Below, piece by piece: positions 8,365 to 18,609 of a stretch of DNA of 64,000 nt. The notes under the pieces are model-generated. The model did not search any database. It saw nothing but the letters and a program-made list of their open reading frames with translations, and was not told the DNA's origin. The translations under genes and the position numbers were made by a program. Numbering within the stretch: the stretch's first letter is position 1; every line of letters begins with the position of its first letter. The stretch is from Thalassotalea sp. HSM 43 (GTDB lineage: Bacteria > Pseudomonadota > Gammaproteobacteria > Enterobacterales > Alteromonadaceae). Where the stretch lies: assembly GCF_004752005.1 (NCBI RefSeq), contig NZ_CP038493.1:310001-374000 (forward strand), in the 5' to 3' direction.

Positions 8365-10412
8365 TACTCGCCTCCTCTGTCGTTTTGTTCGCTTTCATTT
8401 AGTTCCATTTGCTGGTCGCGAATAAACGCTTCATCTGTCATACGAATGACCGAGATTTTCGCTTGCTCTAAGTAATCGGCAAGGGATTCTTGTTGCACGC
8501 TCAGCACATTCACTAACTTTTCTTCAATATCATTGAATAAGGTTTGCAGAATATTCTCTGCCACCAACATTTTCGCTTCAATGCGCTCGTGCATGTCATT
8601 AACCGGTGACATCGACAGAGACTGAGATTGATTTAAGCGAGATAAGTTATTGGCGACCTTTTGTTTGGCGAGACGACCTTCTTTATCAAGGTAATAATCG
8701 CCAATTTGCCATAGCAAGGCACCGCCTAGTCTATCAAGACGTTGCTGCATTTGTACTTTGTTATCGCTGGCAGGCATGGCATTGATTTGCTTGCTGAGCG
8801 TCATATATTGCTCATAGGCATTACGTAACTGATGGCGCTCACCAACCACAGGGTCGGCTTTAAACAACTTACCTAGATATTGAAATGCCATTTGATTCAT
8901 CATCAAATCAGATTGACGAAACTGACGAGATAATTCATCCAATTGCGCTTTACGCAAAGTCACTTCACGTTGTTTTGGTAGGTCTTGCGATGTATCTAAG
9001 CTAATTTGGTAATTGCTTTCTGCCAAGGCTAATAAATCAAGTTGCCACACCTTCATAGAGCTTATTGCAGCGCCTAGGCTGTTGATGTCTTTTACGTCTT
9101 GCTGAAAGCTATCTGAAGAGATTGAACCAAAACTTTGATATACCGACGGGAACTTCAATTCGACTTGCTTGGCTTTAAGGCCAAGGGTGATGTCATATTC
9201 AGAGACCACCATCAAAGATTCAATATACGCTTTGTTGTCATTGCTTAGTTTGGCAATTTCATTATCGACTACTTGCTTTTGCGCAGCAAAATCATCACTG
9301 GCTTGCTGATAGGCTGCAAATGCGCGGCGCTTGTCGTGCATCTTTTCAAAACCATAACCAACCGCCAAACGCGCTTCTTGCGCAAACACAGAATTATTAT
9401 TGCGCGATGCAAGGTTTTGCCAAATCAATACCGCAGTTTCGTATTCTTCGTTATTGGCCTTAGCCCAACCGTACCCCAGTAGCGCTGACTCGCTATCTAA
9501 GCCTTGTTGTGCGACATTTTCAAACGCCGTCATTGCCGCTTGGTTTTCACCTTGCTCTAAGTACAAATAACCAAGTGCCAAGTATGAGCGATCGATAATA
9601 GCTTCTAACTCATCGGTAATTTCAATATCCGCGAGCTCTTCAGATTCGCTTTCATCTATTGCCACCGGTGTTAAGTCAACTACCGACTGCAACGCCTGGA
9701 TAATGTTTTCATTACTGGCGACATCACCTAAGGTATCTTCGGCACCAATATATGACATGGCGTAGTTAAAGGCTAAATAGCGATGGTATATGGAGTCTGG
9801 GCGAATATTATCTTTTGCGCTAAGCGCTGAAGGCACATTGCCCTCTTTTAAGAACATTTGTGCGTCCAAAAAGTGGTAAGCATCACGATGCTCTTTAGCC
9901 AGTTCTGCGCCGACTTTATTGAGTGCTTGGCGTGCTTGGCTAAACTGACCTTTTTTATAAAAGGCTTTGGCAAAGCGAAAATAAATGTATGAACGGTGTT
10001 CAGAATCTAGCGATTGAGTTTCATCGAACTGGCGAAACTCTTCATTAGCTCGCTCGTTCATGTCGTAACTTAATTCAAGGCCAGCACGTAAAATTTGGCT
10101 TTGACCGGAAATATCACCAACACCTTGCTTATCGTTAAGCGCCAATTGCGTTAGTGAGGCAAAATAGTCTTCGGTAAAATAATAATAAAGCGCTCGGTCA
10201 CGAGCAATGCGTTGCTTGGCCGCTAGTTTTTCTGATGCAGATGTTTGCGCGTTTTCGGCATTAGCTTCTGCAGTCTCCGCTTGAGCACTAAAAGTAGTAA
10301 ACGCCGAAGCCGCTGTAACAGAAATAGTGACAGAAGCTGTGACAAAAACTAAAGCTGCCGATACTGCAGATGTTAAATAATTGCGTGTCGTTTTAATCGA
10401 AAACGTACTCAT
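8364..10412 (-). CDS. Periplasmic TPR protein
   Basis: 682 aa with an N-terminal signal peptide (hydrophobic about 12-43, AxA site near FSAQAETA), so soluble periplasmic. TPR-like repeats occupy about 60-370; the C-terminal half is helical and Gln/Lys-rich with coiled-coil character (about 470-670). It is coupled to the downstream lipoprotein gene by a one-base overlap and begins 3 bases after the stop of the 174-aa secreted protein. The likely role is a structural partner of the motor-driven complex; this is inferred from context only. Confidence 0.78.
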   Translation of the reverse strand: MSTFSIKTTRNYLTSAVSAALVFVTASVTISVTAASAFTTFSAQAETAEANAENAQTSASEKLAAKQRIARDRALYYYFTEDYFASLTQLALNDKQGVGDISGQSQILRAGLELSYDMNERANEEFRQFDETQSLDSEHRSYIYFRFAKAFYKKGQFSQARQALNKVGAELAKEHRDAYHFLDAQMFLKEGNVPSALSAKDNIRPDSIYHRYLAFNYAMSYIGAEDTLGDVASNENIIQALQSVVDLTPVAIDESESEELADIEITDELEAIIDRSYLALGYLYLEQGENQAAMTAFENVAQQGLDSESALLGYGWAKANNEEYETAVLIWQNLASRNNNSVFAQEARLAVGYGFEKMHDKRRAFAAYQQASDDFAAQKQVVDNEIAKLSNDNKAYIESLMVVSEYDITLGLKAKQVELKFPSVYQSFGSISSDSFQQDVKDINSLGAAISSMKVWQLDLLALAESNYQISLDTSQDLPKQREVTLRKAQLDELSRQFRQSDLMMNQMAFQYLGKLFKADPVVGERHQLRNAYEQYMTLSKQINAMPASDNKVQMQQRLDRLGGALLWQIGDYYLDKEGRLAKQKVANNLSRLNQSQSLSMSPVNDMHERIEAKMLVAENILQTLFNDIEEKLVNVLSVQQESLADYLEQAKISVIRMTDEAFIRDQQMELNESEQNDRGGE

Positions 10413-10415
10413 AAG

Positions 10416-10940
10416 CTACAGCTCTGTTGCCACAAACGTTGGGCGATTAGACGATGTATCAACCCCAACTTTAAGCTCAATGGCATTGGCGTCGGCAGCT
10501 TTAATAAACGTTGTAGCTACACCACGTTTGGTTTTTCGCCCTCTTGCGTCAGTACCGCTAATGTAGGCAATAATTTGATGCTCTCCTACCTCTACATCAC
10601 CTAGGAACACTCTATCGACACCGCCGCGACGTAACGCGTCTTGCTGATATTCAGTGTATAAAGCGCTATGTACCTTCTCACCATCGACCATTAAGGTGAT
10701 TGCCGTCACGTTAAATGTATCTGCGGCATCAATACTTAAATACACCGCTAACTGATCTGCATCAGGGTAAAGTACCGCCAGTTCTAATTCTTTAATGTCG
10801 GCGGCCATATCTACCAAGCCGCCTTTAAAGGTTTGCAGATCTTCATCAGGTGATTGTGCAGAAGCAGTACTCATACTGCCCAATAGCGCCATCGTTGATA
10901 GCGCGACGCTTGCTATTATTGATTGTATGTTTTGATTCAT
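10416..10940 (-). CDS. Secreted beta-rich protein of the TPR/motor cluster
   Basis: 174 aa. The signal peptide ends near STASA/QSP. The mature domain alternates hydrophobic strands with an Ig-like pattern (LAVYLSIDAADTFNVTAITL, HQIIAYISGTDARGRK). I do not recognise a named family. It lies directly upstream of the periplasmic TPR gene (3-base gap) and downstream of the beta-barrel gene (87 bases), and therefore probably belongs to the same envelope complex. Confidence 0.7.
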   Translation of the reverse strand: MNQNIQSIIASVALSTMALLGSMSTASAQSPDEDLQTFKGGLVDMAADIKELELAVLYPDADQLAVYLSIDAADTFNVTAITLMVDGEKVHSALYTEYQQDALRRGGVDRVFLGDVEVGEHQIIAYISGTDARGRKTKRGVATTFIKAADANAIELKVGVDTSSNRPTFVATEL

Positions 10941-11027
10941 GAGACTACCTTTCGCTTGTTATGCGTTTGCCTAAATCCACTTGGTCCACTTGCTCTACGT
11001 TTCTCTTAAGAAGTTAAAAAAGCCTTT

Positions 11028-11633
11028 TTAAAAGAAGTATGCAAAGCCCAGTGTCATATCGGTGTTAAAGGAATACTCATCTTCTGCGCCATATTGTTCA
11101 TGGACATAACCGCGAACATCAAATCGCATTGAGAATGAATCATTAAACATAATGCGATAACCCGCACCGAATACACCCGTTTCATTATCATCTAGGCCAT
11201 CATAATCGGTAATACCTGCACCAAGCACGAAAAATAGCGATGTCTTCATGTCATAGTTATTGGTAACGTAGGTGTCTTGAAGAAAGTTATAACCAAGAAC
11301 AGCATTATACAGCGTCAATTCACGATCATGGTTCGTTACAGAATATGAAGCTTCAATAAACAGGTTTTCAGTAAAATGATAACCAATACGTGCGCCCACA
11401 ACCGCATTAGTAGTCGAATCAACATATCGAGTGTCACCATCAACATTCAAACCACCACCAAAGATACCTACCTCAAAGTCGTTTGAGCTCATATCCACAT
11501 CGACAGTTTGGCGTGACAATGCCGGTTCGATGATGTCTTGAGAGTTTTGTTGCGAATTCTCTTCGGCGTTAACGCCGCCAGAAAGCGCCAAAATGGCTAA
11601 AAGCGTACCCAAGCTTGATTTTAGATTTACCAC
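11028..11633 (-). CDS. Outer-membrane beta-barrel protein (Myxococcus-type OMBB domain)
   Basis: 201 aa. The signal peptide (ALSGGVNA/EE) is followed by a short linker and an eight-strand-like barrel from about residue 50: alternating aromatic strands such as VGARIGYHFTENLFIEASYS, ending in the terminal aromatic strand LGFAYFF typical of BAM substrates. Small barrels of this kind accompany AgmX/TPR/ExbBD clusters in Myxococcus and relatives. It is likely the outer-membrane station of the complex. Confidence 0.8.
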   Translation of the reverse strand: MVNLKSSLGTLLAILALSGGVNAEENSQQNSQDIIEPALSRQTVDVDMSSNDFEVGIFGGGLNVDGDTRYVDSTTNAVVGARIGYHFTENLFIEASYSVTNHDRELTLYNAVLGYNFLQDTYVTNNYDMKTSLFFVLGAGITDYDGLDDNETGVFGAGYRIMFNDSFSMRFDVRGYVHEQYGAEDEYSFNTDMTLGFAYFF

Positions 11634-11894
11634 GTTTTGCTCCTGATGGCCTTTTGGCCTTTTTTATCCTTTGAGTTGTGACTATTACCACAGCTCATTG
11701 TTCTTTTTATCTTGTTGTTTATTTAATTTGTTATCTAGTTTTTCTGACTTCTAGGTCAAATCAATGTGCGCGTTACAGTGTGAGCGTTATCTTATAAAAC
11801 TGAATATTCACTTCACCTTCATTCCACCCGCATTCCACAACAACCAGAAATTCAGTATTGTTACTCGTTAATACACTCATCACTGTATTAAAGC

Positions 11895-12224
11895 TTATTG
11901 GAACTTCTCTAAAAAGCCAGTAAGCCCTGATGCGGTAACCTTAACTGGATTACCGTTTGCATCAAGTGTGTTATTAAGCGTCATTTCAGGTACCCAACCT
12001 TCGGTGCCATCTTGTGTGACCACCTTAAAATAACCACGTTGACGCATTACCACTGTTATCCACTCACCTTGTTCGGCAACATAAAACACAGGGTAGTCAC
12101 CACTTGGCCCGGTATGCATATCAATAAAGGGGGCATTAACTTGGACAACAGGTTGCTGTTCAGCAAATACAGATGACGACAGTAGACATACCATCGCCAG
12201 AAAAACCGATTTTAGAAATTGCAT
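11895..12224 (-). CDS. Secreted SH3-domain protein
   Basis: 109 aa. A signal peptide (cleavage near VFA/EQ) is followed by a single bacterial SH3 domain (about 25-85). It has the signature pattern DMHTGPSGDYPVFYVAEQGE and a closing GTEGWVPEMTL. Such domains bind peptidoglycan or protein partners in the periplasm. It is the first gene of the envelope-machine cluster, 262 bases upstream of the barrel gene, in the gap where a second promoter could lie. Confidence 0.82.
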   Translation of the reverse strand: MQFLKSVFLAMVCLLSSSVFAEQQPVVQVNAPFIDMHTGPSGDYPVFYVAEQGEWITVVMRQRGYFKVVTQDGTEGWVPEMTLNNTLDANGNPVKVTASGLTGFLEKFQ

Positions 12225-13030
12225 TACTTACGCCTTAATGACTTTTGTTTTCTTGTGGTTTCAATGAGTTATATTACCAACGCCACACTGCGTGTTTTTC
12301 ACCCCAAATCCGCACACTTTTTACACTACTTTTATTTTACAACAAGTTAGCGAAATTTTTACCTAATTTGAATCTAACAAAAAACTATTCAATAAAAAAG
12401 TCTGACCATTGATAAAAGCTAGAAATAACCACTACTTGCTTAATAAAAGAGCAAAAATTGCGTTTTTACAAATAAAAACAAGCAACTTATACAAATGAGA
12501 CTCTAATTAAATCTCACACATCATCTCTGTCATACTAATATCTAATACGTCACTGCGTCCTTTCAGGTTATTCCATGCTAATTAGCTAACCGTCACCGAA
12601 AACTGCTCCATGCGTTTTCGGCTTTCCCTACATCCTCGTAGGTTATTCCAGGCTACGACACTATCCACCTTTTCATCATTCCCTGCCCCCTTCTACGTCA
12701 TTCCGTGCTACGACACGGAATCTTTAAGCTTCCGGATACCGACTTAAGATCCCGATTTCCATCGGGATGACGAGAGCAAGAAAGCACGAGAAAAGAATGC
12801 TCCATGCGTTTTCGGCATTCCCTACATCCTTGTGGGTTATTCCTGCCTAATTAGCTATCCGTCACCGAAAGCTGCTCCATGCGTTTTCGGCATTCGCCAC
12901 ATCCTTGGGGGTCATTCCGTGCTACGACACGGAATCTTTTGAATGGTTAATACCGAATGAAGATCCCGTTTTTCAACGGGATGACGAGAAATGATTAATG
13001 CTGAATCTTTTACTACTTTAAAAAAAGCAA
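12225..13030. repeat. Intergenic region rich in palindromic repeats
   Basis: No gene is seen. Positions 12240-12530 are AT-rich and probably carry the promoter of the SH3 gene. From 12540 to 12990 there are copies of the TTCCGTG-loop-CACGGAA palindrome (near 12697-12722 and 12908-12936), the CCCGAT/ATCGGG and CCCGTT/AACGGG palindromes (12748-12772 and 12961-12985), and longer pieces with GCTCCATGCGTTTTCGGC. Two pieces (about 12580-12660 and 12795-12920) are near copies of each other. Confidence 0.75.
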
Positions 13031-13056
13031 AAAAAAAGCCAGTATTAACTGACTTT
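13031..13056 (-). terminator. Rho-independent terminator of the 4,6-dehydratase gene
   Basis: On the minus strand the stem AAAGTCAGT/ACTGGCTTT (one G-T pair, four-base loop) is followed by a run of Ts. It overlaps the last codons and stop of the gene at 13045-14964. Confidence 0.75.
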
Positions 13057-14964
13057 CTCTTCAACGTCATCCATTTGATTTAGATACACCAAATCACATA
13101 TTTCGTCCGCTGGCTGAAACCCGGTAGGCGCATCCAATAGAATTTGTCGAATCGTTTCTTGGTCAAATTCGCGGCATGCGTTATGTAGTCGGTTTAATAG
13201 TGGAGATAACATTTCCCACGACAAGTACACTTCTTGCGCGGTCATAATGCGCTCATTACCTGTTTCTTCTACATCATCACCAATTAGTAATTCTTCGTAA
13301 AGTTTTTCACCAGGTCTCAAACCAGTTTCAATGATTTCAATGTCACCATGCGGCTTTTTCTCATTTTTAACATGCAGGCCCGATAAATGAACCATTTTGT
13401 GGGCAAGATCATAAATTTTAACGGGTTGCCCCATATCTAAAACAAATACATCACCGCCCATGCCCATAGCACCAGCTTGAATCACTAATTGTGCAGCTTC
13501 TGGAATAGTCATAAAGTAACGGGTGATATCTCGGTGCGTCAGCGTTATTGGGCCGCCCTCGGCTATTTGCTTCTTAAATAAAGGTACAACGGAACCCGAG
13601 CTGCCTAGAACATTACCAAAGCGCACCATGCTAAATCGAGTATTGTGGCCGCCACGATGCGCAAGCGCTTGTAAACAAAGCTCTGCCATGCGTTTGGTGG
13701 TACCCATTACATTGGTAGGTCTAACCGCTTTATCTGTAGAGATCAACACAAACGTTTCAACACCAACATTTACAGCTGCTTCTGCACAACGCAAGGTGCC
13801 AAAGATATTATTACGAACGCCTTCAATAACATTATGCTCAACCAAAGGTACATGCTTGTATGCTGCTGCATGATAGACTGTCTGTACGCCAAACGCGCGC
13901 ATAACCTTTTCTAAGCGATTTTGCTTTACCACAGAACCGAGCATTGGATAAACAGTAATAGGTAATTGTTTTTCATTCACAAAGTCTTCTAACTCTTTAT
14001 GAATCGAATACAAGGCAAACTCGGTTAACTCAAACAATACAAGCGCTGCCGGTTGCTGGTTAATGATTTGACGGCAAAGCTCTGAGCCAATTGACCCACC
14101 AGCACCGGTCACCATAACGACTTTGTTCTTGATGTCAGCAGACATTAAATCTTGATTCGGAGGTACTTGATCTCGACCTAGTAAGTCTTCAATCGACACC
14201 TCAACAAAGTCATCTATTTTGGCTCTACCTGAGACTAAATCAGACATACCAGGAATCGCCAAAACTTCAATATACATACTTTCAAGTTTATTCAATATAG
14301 CGGCACGTTGGCTTCTAGAAGCAGAAGGTGCAGCGAGTAACACTTTACTGACGTTATGTTTTATCACCAAGTCCTGTATGTCTATTTGCGAGTAAACATA
14401 GACATTATTGATCGATAAACCTTGTAACATTTTATTGTCATCTACAAAAGCGACAGGATCATATTCGGCGCCATTGCGCAAAGCTTTCACTAATTGAATG
14501 CCAGAAGCACCTGCACCATATATTACAACTTTTTCTTTGGTTTGAGAGTTGCCACGATTAGCAAGGGAGCGGACGGTGTAGCGCGATCCACCAACCATAA
14601 TAAGTAAAAACGCACCATAAATCACAGGGATTGAGCGTGGTACGAAAACATCAAATGATAAGCTTACCACCGCTAAAGAGGCCGCAGAAATAAAGGTGCT
14701 TAAAAATACAGCAGATAAAGCTAACGTGCCTAAGTAACGAATTACCGCTCGATAAAGGCCTAAATGAATATTGGCAACAATACTGACTCCGACCACACAC
14801 ATCAGCATGGCCCAGTAATGCAAGTTAAAAAATTCCGTCTCAACATCGAGACGTAAAAACATTGCAAACCAAAACGCGAAGACAACAAACATCGAATCGA
14901 CACACACGCTGATCATCCGTTTTAACGGTCGAGACAGTTGAAAGATTTTTTCCATAAACCGCAA
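13045..14964 (-). CDS. Membrane nucleotide-sugar 4,6-dehydratase (WbpM/CapD/PglF family)
   Basis: 639 aa, full length for the family. Four to five N-terminal membrane helices (about 13-112) precede a CoA-binding-like Rossmann domain (about 143-260) and a catalytic SDR domain from about 285 with the NAD motif TGAGGSIGSE. The catalytic stretch STDKAVRPTNVMGTTKRMAE has Ser-Met-Lys in place of Ser-Tyr-Lys, as in the WbpM subgroup. It converts UDP-GlcNAc (or a similar UDP-sugar) to the 4-keto-6-deoxy form, a precursor for 2,6-dideoxy amino sugars, probably at the inner membrane. It stands alone between two terminators, downstream of the main polysaccharide operon. Confidence 0.93.
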   Translation of the reverse strand: MRFMEKIFQLSRPLKRMISVCVDSMFVVFAFWFAMFLRLDVETEFFNLHYWAMLMCVVGVSIVANIHLGLYRAVIRYLGTLALSAVFLSTFISAASLAVVSLSFDVFVPRSIPVIYGAFLLIMVGGSRYTVRSLANRGNSQTKEKVVIYGAGASGIQLVKALRNGAEYDPVAFVDDNKMLQGLSINNVYVYSQIDIQDLVIKHNVSKVLLAAPSASRSQRAAILNKLESMYIEVLAIPGMSDLVSGRAKIDDFVEVSIEDLLGRDQVPPNQDLMSADIKNKVVMVTGAGGSIGSELCRQIINQQPAALVLFELTEFALYSIHKELEDFVNEKQLPITVYPMLGSVVKQNRLEKVMRAFGVQTVYHAAAYKHVPLVEHNVIEGVRNNIFGTLRCAEAAVNVGVETFVLISTDKAVRPTNVMGTTKRMAELCLQALAHRGGHNTRFSMVRFGNVLGSSGSVVPLFKKQIAEGGPITLTHRDITRYFMTIPEAAQLVIQAGAMGMGGDVFVLDMGQPVKIYDLAHKMVHLSGLHVKNEKKPHGDIEIIETGLRPGEKLYEELLIGDDVEETGNERIMTAQEVYLSWEMLSPLLNRLHNACREFDQETIRQILLDAPTGFQPADEICDLVYLNQMDDVEEKVS

Positions 14965-15087
14965 AATCCCAGAGATTTTAGTTTCTTATAAATGACAATG
15001 GATTACATTATAACGACAGATTAGCCTTTTTGCATACTCCTTGTATTAGATAAACACTTCAATTTTCTGCAAAAAGTTATTTAAACC

Positions 15088-15116
15088 AAAAACTCCGGTA
15101 AATGCCGGAGTTTTTG
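15088..15116 (-). terminator. Rho-independent terminator ending the rml operon
   Basis: A stem with CTCCGG/CCGGAG core, extended by A-T pairs on both sides, has a short AAAT-containing loop and a T-run on the minus strand. It lies just after the rfbB stop. Confidence 0.88.
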
Positions 15117-15124
15117 TATTCAAT

Positions 15125-16225
15125 TTATTTGTACTGCTTCTCAACCCAATCCTGATAAGAACCATCCATCACAGCTTTCCACCATGACTCATTATTCAAA
15201 TACCAAGTAACCGTTTTGGCAATACCTGTTTCAAATGACTCTTGAGGCTCGTAACCGAGTTCATCACGGGTTTTAGTGGCATCAATCGCATAACGGCGGT
15301 CATGACCTGGTCTGTCTTTCACATAAGTGATTAAAGACTCTGTATTAGCATTAATTGCAGCAACGGCTTCAGGGAAGCGTGCTGCAAGCTCAGGTGCTTT
15401 AGCAAACTCACTTTCAACAAGCTTACATACTTCTTTTACTATATTAATGTTGGCCCATTCGTTATTACCACCAATATTATAGTTCTCGCCTACTCTGCCT
15501 TTATTTAACACAAGATCAATACCGTAAGCGTGATCTTCTACATATAACCAATCTCTTATTTGCATACCATCACCATAAATCGGCAATTCTTTATTATGCA
15601 AAATATTCGTGATCACTAAAGGGATTAGCTTTTCAGGGAAATGATAAGGGCCATAGTTATTAGAACAGTTACTAGTCGTAACGTTCAATCCATAAGTATG
15701 ATGATATGCACGCACTAAATGATCACTGGCAGCTTTACTTGCCGAATATGGGGAGTTTGGCGCATATGCTGTTTCTTCTGAAAATGCTGGGTCATCTGCT
15801 GACAGTGTGCCATAGACTTCATCAGTTGATACATGATGGAAGCGATGCTCAACCGAGCCACTTTCAACATCTAACCAACACTTTTTAGCAGCTTTAAGTA
15901 ACGAGTACGTCCCTAAAATATTGGTTTCGATAAACGCATCAGGACCAGTGATAGAACGATCAACATGAGATTCAGCCGCAAAGTGAACAATAGTATCAAT
16001 AGAATGCTCTAACATTAATGATTCAACTAACGCTTGATCGCAAATATCCCCTTTAATAAAGGTAAAGTTGTCGTTGCCTTGCACCAAATGCAAGTTTTCC
16101 ATATTTCCTGCGTAAGTTAGCGCATCTAATACAATAACTTTATCTTCTTGGTATTTATTCAACCAGTAATGTACAAAGTTAGCCCCAATAAAACCGGCAC
16201 CACCGGTTACAAGTAATTTTTTCAT
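15125..16225 (-). CDS. rfbB: dTDP-glucose 4,6-dehydratase
   Basis: 366 aa, close to the usual 355-361. The NAD-binding motif GGAGFIG is at residues 8-14, the catalytic Thr134-Asp135-Glu136 lies in VSTDEVYG, and Tyr160-x3-Lys164 in YSASK. The enzyme forms dTDP-4-keto-6-deoxyglucose, the second step to dTDP-L-rhamnose. It is last in the order ugd-rfbA-rfbC-rfbD-rfbB; the usual E. coli order is BDAC. The product may also feed the aminotransferases in this locus, so rhamnose need not be its only outlet. Confidence 0.97.
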   Translation of the reverse strand: MKKLLVTGGAGFIGANFVHYWLNKYQEDKVIVLDALTYAGNMENLHLVQGNDNFTFIKGDICDQALVESLMLEHSIDTIVHFAAESHVDRSITGPDAFIETNILGTYSLLKAAKKCWLDVESGSVEHRFHHVSTDEVYGTLSADDPAFSEETAYAPNSPYSASKAASDHLVRAYHHTYGLNVTTSNCSNNYGPYHFPEKLIPLVITNILHNKELPIYGDGMQIRDWLYVEDHAYGIDLVLNKGRVGENYNIGGNNEWANINIVKEVCKLVESEFAKAPELAARFPEAVAAINANTESLITYVKDRPGHDRRYAIDATKTRDELGYEPQESFETGIAKTVTWYLNNESWWKAVMDGSYQDWVEKQYK

Positions 16226-16253
16226 AGTTTATCTTTTAATCTTATAATTTCTT

Positions 16254-17141
16254 TTATTCAATACGCGACTTTAATTCATCAAGCATTGAGCTTAATTGTT
16301 TACGCCAATGAATAAGCTCTACATCAGCAAGTGCTTCAACTAATGAGCTTTTATCTAATACGCTATAACTAGGACGTGCAGCAGGAGTTGGGTAATCCGA
16401 CGTTGAAATGGCTTTAATCGGAATCCCTGTGCTTAACAATCCTTTTTCAAGACCTAGCTCTTGAATTGCAACAGCAAAATCATACCAGCTGGCAACGCCA
16501 TTATCAGTATAGTGATGAGTACCAGTAACACGTTCAACAGCAGCTTCAACACATACACGGGCAAGACCAGATGCAAGTGTAGGCGAACCTATCTGGTCGC
16601 TAATAATGCCAAGTTCTGGCTTATCTTCCATTAGGCGTAGCATGGTTTTGACAAAGTTATTGCCATGAACAGAATAAACCCATGAGGTTCGAATAATACA
16701 GCTAGATTTAGGTATGGATGTAAGAAGCTCGTCTTCACCTGCTGATTTACTGGCACCATAAACACCAATAGGGCTTTTAAAATCATTTGGTAAATAAGGC
16801 GAGCTTTTTAGGCCATCAAACACGAAGTCGGTAGATACATGAACAAAATGTAAACCTAATTCTTTGCACACCTTCGCTATAATACCAACAGCGGTAGAGT
16901 TCAATGCAAAAGCATTGTCTCTATCATCTTCCGCTTTATCGACTGCCGTATAAGCAGATGCATTAATAACAGCATCAGCATCAATCTCACGCATAACTGA
17001 AAGTGCTGAGTCATAATCTAATACATCAATGTCGTTTCTACCTAGACAAACAATACTAACATAATTAGTAGCGTCAGCAGATATGTGCTCAAGCTCCCAG
17101 GCAAGTTGGCCACTTTTCCCAATCACAATAAATTTTTTCAT
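16254..17141 (-). CDS. rfbD: dTDP-4-dehydrorhamnose reductase
   Basis: 295 aa, usual length. The N-terminal cofactor motif GKSGQLAWEL, STDFVFDG near 103-110 and the SDR pair Tyr128/Lys132 in YGASKSAGE identify RmlD. It performs the final reduction to dTDP-L-rhamnose. It lies between rfbC and rfbB with short gaps (14 and 28 bases). Confidence 0.96.
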   Translation of the reverse strand: MKKFIVIGKSGQLAWELEHISADATNYVSIVCLGRNDIDVLDYDSALSVMREIDADAVINASAYTAVDKAEDDRDNAFALNSTAVGIIAKVCKELGLHFVHVSTDFVFDGLKSSPYLPNDFKSPIGVYGASKSAGEDELLTSIPKSSCIIRTSWVYSVHGNNFVKTMLRLMEDKPELGIISDQIGSPTLASGLARVCVEAAVERVTGTHHYTDNGVASWYDFAVAIQELGLEKGLLSTGIPIKAISTSDYPTPAARPSYSVLDKSSLVEALADVELIHWRKQLSSMLDELKSRIE

Positions 17142-17155
17142 TTGTTAAAACTTAA

Positions 17156-17704
17156 TTAGTCGAATTTAGGCGCAGCCGTAAAGGAAAGGCCTGCTTCGTC
17201 TTTACCTGATAAAGACGGTAATTCGCCATCAACAAGTGGCCATTTAATACCTAATTCAGGATCATCCCAGCGAATCGATACTTCAGACTCTGGTGCATAG
17301 TAGTCTGTGCATTTATAGACAAATTCAGCAGAGTCACTCATTACATAAAAACCATGAGCAAAGCCTTCTGGTACCCATAACTGCTTTTTATTTTCTGCAG
17401 AAAGTACAACACCAACATGTTGCCCAAAGGTCGGCGATGATTTTCGCATATCAACCGCCACATCATAAACCTTGCCAGACACAACGCGCACTAACTTGCC
17501 CTGTGTATTTTCAGTTTGATAATGAAGACCTCGCAAGATACCGACTGAAGACTTACTGTGATTATCTTGAACGAACATACGCTTAGAGCAATTCGCTAAA
17601 AATTCATCTACACGAAAAGTTTCCATGAAAAATCCACGATCGTCACCAAAAACCTGTGGCTCCAAAATAACGACATCTGGTATTTGGGTTTTTATATATT
17701 TCAT
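17156..17704 (-). CDS. rfbC: dTDP-4-dehydrorhamnose 3,5-epimerase
   Basis: 182 aa, usual length. The cupin fold carries the family signatures DDRGFFMETF, RGLHYQ (catalytic His61), VDMRKSSPTFG and VPEGFAHGF. It performs double epimerisation of dTDP-4-keto-6-deoxyglucose before reduction by RfbD. It is 13 bases downstream of rfbA in the same operon. Confidence 0.97.
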   Translation of the reverse strand: MKYIKTQIPDVVILEPQVFGDDRGFFMETFRVDEFLANCSKRMFVQDNHSKSSVGILRGLHYQTENTQGKLVRVVSGKVYDVAVDMRKSSPTFGQHVGVVLSAENKKQLWVPEGFAHGFYVMSDSAEFVYKCTDYYAPESEVSIRWDDPELGIKWPLVDGELPSLSGKDEAGLSFTAAPKFD

Positions 17705-17717
17705 TTATATAAGCTCA

Positions 17718-18593
17718 TTAAAAAATTTTCTCTTCAATAATATTTAGCAAATATTCACCATAACCACTTTTGCGAAGCGGCTCAGCCAAAGCACGAAGTT
17801 CGTCCGCTGAAATCCAACCGTTACGAAAGGCAATTTCTTCAGGACAATTTACTTTTAAACCTTGGCGTTTTTCAACGGTGGCAATAAACTGAGCAGCAGC
17901 AAGTAAATCATCATGAGTACCAGTATCCAGCCAAGCAGTACCCCGCCCCATAATTTCAACGTTTAGTTGGCCACGCTTTAAATACTCATCAATTACCGAA
18001 GTTATCTCTAATTCGCCACGGTCAGATGGCTTAACGGTTTTTGCAAATTCTACAACACGAGAATCAAAAAAATACAAACCAGGAACAGCGTAGTTAGATT
18101 TCGGGTTAGCAGGTTTTTCTTCAATTGAAATAGCCTTACCAACATCATCAAATTCAACAACTCCATAGGCTTTAGGGTTTGCAACACGATAGCCAAACAC
18201 AGTTCCGCCAGAATCACGAGATGATGCGTTTCGCAAAGACTTAACCAAATCATGACCATAAAACATATTATCACCTAGCACCAAGGCTGCAGAATCACCA
18301 GCTAGAAATTCTTCGGCGATAATAAAGGCTTGCGCTAATCCATCAGGTGACGGTTGAACAGCATAAGCAAGTGATACACCAAAGCTAGAGCCATCACCAA
18401 GCAAACGTTCAAAGCGGTGAATTTCATCTGGCGTGGATATAACAAGAACTTCTTGAATCCCTGCTTGCATTAATGTTGCAAGCGGATAATAAATCATTGG
18501 TTTGTCGTAAACAGGCATAAGCTGTTTACTAACAACTTTTGTAAGAGGGTAAAGCCGAGTGCCGCTGCCCCCAGCTAGAATAATTCCTTTCAT
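17718..18593 (-). CDS. rfbA: Glucose-1-phosphate thymidylyltransferase
   Basis: 291 aa, usual length. The nucleotide-binding motif [11 protein letters not shown] at the N-terminus, the [12 protein letters not shown] stretch and [19 protein letters not shown] are diagnostic of RmlA. It makes dTDP-glucose from glucose-1-phosphate and dTTP, and is the feedback-controlled entry step of the rhamnose branch. It is 16 bases after ugd. Confidence 0.97.
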   Translation of the reverse strand: MKGIILAGGSGTRLYPLTKVVSKQLMPVYDKPMIYYPLATLMQAGIQEVLVISTPDEIHRFERLLGDGSSFGVSLAYAVQPSPDGLAQAFIIAEEFLAGDSAALVLGDNMFYGHDLVKSLRNASSRDSGGTVFGYRVANPKAYGVVEFDDVGKAISIEEKPANPKSNYAVPGLYFFDSRVVEFAKTVKPSDRGELEITSVIDEYLKRGQLNVEIMGRGTAWLDTGTHDDLLAAAQFIATVEKRQGLKVNCPEEIAFRNGWISADELRALAEPLRKSGYGEYLLNIIEEKIF

Positions 18594-18609
18594 TTATTTT
18601 CCTTTATAA

